A stretch of 7,028 nucleotides of DNA, taken from NCBI GenBank assembly GCA_004299665.1, contig SCQZ01000350.1, positions 1-7,028 of the forward strand, written 5' to 3'. This DNA is from Jatrophihabitans sp. GTDB taxonomy: Bacteria; Actinomycetota; Actinomycetes; Mycobacteriales; Jatrophihabitantaceae. Position numbers and translations under genes: made by a program. This document shows positions 6,095 to 7,028 of the stretch, one piece after another. A model generated the notes under the pieces. It was not told the DNA's origin and did no database searches. It saw only the letters and a program-made list of their open reading frames with translations. How positions within the stretch are numbered: the stretch's first letter is position 1; each line of letters opens with the position of its first letter.

Positions 6095-6628
6095 CTACTG
6101 CGCCGGATCGGCGAAGTCGCCCGCCTGGATCCGAACCTGCCGCAGGATGCGGAACAGTTCGTCCAGGTCCGCCCGGCCGAGGGCGGACATGCCGAACCGC
6201 GCCGTGTGGAATGCCCGGGTCGCCTCGCGCGCGACGGCCCGCCCCTCCTCGGTGATGACGGCCAGCGTGCCGCGCCCGTCGGCCGGGTTCGGGGAGCGCT
6301 CGACCAGCCCGGCGGCCTCCAGCCGGTCGACGACGTTCGTGACGGAGGTGGCGTGCACCTGCAGCCGCTCGCCGATCTTCGACAGCGGCAGCGCCCCGTT
6401 GCGCGAGTGCGACAGCAGCACCAGCGCCTCGTAGCGGCTGAAGGTGATGCCGAAGGGCCGCAGCATGGCGTCCAGTTCGGCGATCAGCACCTGGTGGGCG
6501 CGCATGATCGAGGTCACCGCGCGCATCGCGGCGAAGACCTCCGCCGGCTCGTCCGGCCAGCGCTGCTCCCAGATCTGCCCGGCCCGGGCGATCGGGTCGA
6601 AATCCAGGGCGCTCTTGCGCGACGACAC
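6095..6628 (-). CDS. MarR-family transcriptional regulator
   Basis: A 177-residue winged helix-turn-helix regulator. The fold is recognisable in order: N-terminal dimer helix (about 30-58), FSRYEALVLL (63-72), the DNA-binding helices LSKIGERLQVHATSVTNVVDRLEAAGLVER (82-111), and the wing NPADGRGTLAVITEEGR (114-130) with the typical D-x-R pattern (Asp117, Arg119), then C-terminal dimer helices. Family knowledge: MarR proteins bind as dimers to short palindromes and are usually released by small ligands, often aromatic acids or acyl-CoA thioesters. Start: GTG at 6628. The frame is open much further upstream, but that would overlap the divergent dehydrogenase gene. There is no well-placed ribosome binding site, while TAGTCT (6641-6636) ends 7 nt before the GTG, as expected for a leaderless message. 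It is divergent over 52 bp from a glutaryl-CoA dehydrogenase-like gene, which it likely controls together with itself. The ligand is unknown. Confidence 0.9.
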   Translation of the reverse strand: MSSRKSALDFDPIARAGQIWEQRWPDEPAEVFAAMRAVTSIMRAHQVLIAELDAMLRPFGITFSRYEALVLLSHSRNGALPLSKIGERLQVHATSVTNVVDRLEAAGLVERSPNPADGRGTLAVITEEGRAVAREATRAFHTARFGMSALGRADLDELFRILRQVRIQAGDFADPAQ

Positions 6629-6680
6629 GGCAGGCAGACTATCCAAGGCCCTCCGCGGGCGGCGCGTAGCGTGCACAACC
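6629..6680. promoter_or_regulatory. Divergent promoter region, MarR gene / glutaryl-CoA dehydrogenase gene
   Basis: Two back-to-back -10 boxes of the actinobacterial TAnnnT type are visible: TAGTCT on the minus strand (6641-6636), 7 nt before the MarR GTG, and TAGCGT on the plus strand (6667-6672), 8 nt before the dehydrogenase ATG. Both genes lack a good ribosome binding site, so both are probably leaderless. Only weak inverted repeats lie between them (GCCC 6648-6651 with GGGC 6657-6660). A MarR operator is expected here but no strong one was identified. -35 boxes are not clear. Confidence 0.5.
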
Positions 6681-7028
6681 ATGGCCGACACGCTCGCGCG
6701 CATGGACCTGCTCGACCTGGACGCCGACCTCGACCCGGACAGCCGGTTGCTGCGCGACACGGTGCGCCGGTTCGCCGACGACCGGCTGCGCCCGCACATC
6801 GGCCGCTGGTTCGAGGACGGCGCCCTGCCCGCGCGCGAATTGGCGCAGGAGTTCGGGCGGCTGGGCATCCTGGGCATGCACCTGACCGGCTACGGGTGCC
6901 AGGGCAGCACCGCCTCCCAGTACGGCCTGGTGTGCGCGGAGGTGGAGGCCGTCGACTCCGGGCTGCGCTCCCTGGTCAGCGTGCAGGGGTCGCTGGCGAT
7001 GTACTCGATCCACGCCTACGGCAGCGAG
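6681..7028 (+). CDS. gcdH: Glutaryl-CoA dehydrogenase-type acyl-CoA dehydrogenase, N-terminal part (3' end outside window)
   Basis: The first 116 residues of an FAD-dependent acyl-CoA dehydrogenase; the frame runs off the window. The N-terminal helical domain is visible: LLRDTVRRFADDRLRPHI (23-40), LGILGMHLTGYGCQG (61-75), then YGLVCAEVEAVDSGLRSLVSVQGSLAMYSIHAYGSE. The block DSGxRSxxSVQ is typical of glutaryl-CoA dehydrogenase; Arg96 and Ser100 correspond, by eye, to Arg94 and Ser98 of the human enzyme, which bind the free carboxylate of glutaryl-CoA. The enzyme converts glutaryl-CoA to crotonyl-CoA and CO2 in lysine, tryptophan and some aromatic degradation. The catalytic Glu and FAD site lie beyond the window, so decarboxylating versus non-decarboxylating type cannot be decided. 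Start: ATG at 6681, 8 nt after a -10-like TAGCGT, suggesting a leaderless message; ATG at 6702 is an alternative. Divergent from a MarR regulator that probably controls it. Confidence 0.85.
   Translation, partial: MADTLARMDLLDLDADLDPDSRLLRDTVRRFADDRLRPHIGRWFEDGALPARELAQEFGRLGILGMHLTGYGCQGSTASQYGLVCAEVEAVDSGLRSLVSVQGSLAMYSIHAYGSE

Noticed and set aside
4650..6434. 594-codon plus-strand open frame across the protease and MarR genes
   Set aside because: It is antisense to two recognised genes, crosses the gap between them, and has shadow-like composition with no motif.
6629..6877. N-terminal extension of the MarR protein to 260 residues
   Set aside because: It would overlap the start of the divergent dehydrogenase gene and is Ser/Arg-rich shadow sequence; MarR proteins are usually 140-180 residues long.
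1..7028. CRISPR, insertion sequence, phage, toxin-antitoxin or defence system
   Set aside because: No repeat-spacer pattern, transposase, terminal inverted repeats, integrase or defence domain was seen. All main frames belong to housekeeping, metabolic, envelope or regulatory families.

Overview
The window looks like an ordinary stretch of chromosome from a high-GC actinomycete. Base composition is strongly G+C rich with G/C-ending third codon positions. Several genes start with GTG, two genes look leaderless with actinobacterial -10 boxes (TAnnnT) 7-8 nt before the start codon, and the gene families (short acyl-CoA mutase, sortase-like protein, S53 peptidase, long HrpA) are all common in Actinomycetota. 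The genus cannot be fixed from the sequence. Seven genes are present, two cut by the window edges. All gaps between genes are short (9-104 bp), so no stretch over 300 bp lacks a gene. No tRNA, rRNA, CRISPR array, insertion sequence, phage gene or attachment site was found.

Layout: (1) 2-979 (+), C-terminal third or so of the DEAH-box RNA helicase HrpA, carrying an unusual Gly/Pro/Ala-rich stretch encoded by a large GC-only inverted repeat. It converges on (2) 1035-2702 (-), a 555-residue coenzyme-B12-dependent acyl-CoA mutase large subunit with no B12-binding domain, whose substrate-pocket residues (Phe78, Gln196) match isobutyryl-CoA mutase rather than methylmalonyl-CoA mutase. A perfect 14-bp palindrome inside a plausible promoter precedes it. 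(3) 2753-3316 (-), a DUF421/YetF-type membrane protein upstream of the mutase. (4) 3393-4139 (+), a membrane-anchored sortase-fold protein that keeps the catalytic His and Cys but seems to have Glu where the catalytic Arg belongs. (5) 4149-5990 (-), a secreted S53 (sedolisin/kumamolisin) serine-carboxyl protease with a propeptide and complete catalytic residues, convergent with the sortase gene at only 9 bp. (6) 6095-6628 (-), a MarR-family regulator, divergent over 52 bp from (7) 6681-7028+ (+), the start of a glutaryl-CoA dehydrogenase-type acyl-CoA dehydrogenase.

How they fit together: the mutase and the glutaryl-CoA dehydrogenase both belong to acyl-CoA catabolism (branched-chain/short acyl-CoA and lysine/tryptophan/aromatic degradation), and each has a regulatory-looking element beside it: the palindrome for the mutase, the divergent MarR gene for the dehydrogenase. 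The middle block is about the cell envelope and exterior (membrane protein, sortase-like protein, secreted protease). No clear multi-gene novel system is visible. The most useful leads are the sortase-like protein with the changed active site, the isobutyryl-type mutase with its palindromic operator, and the inverted repeat inside hrpA.
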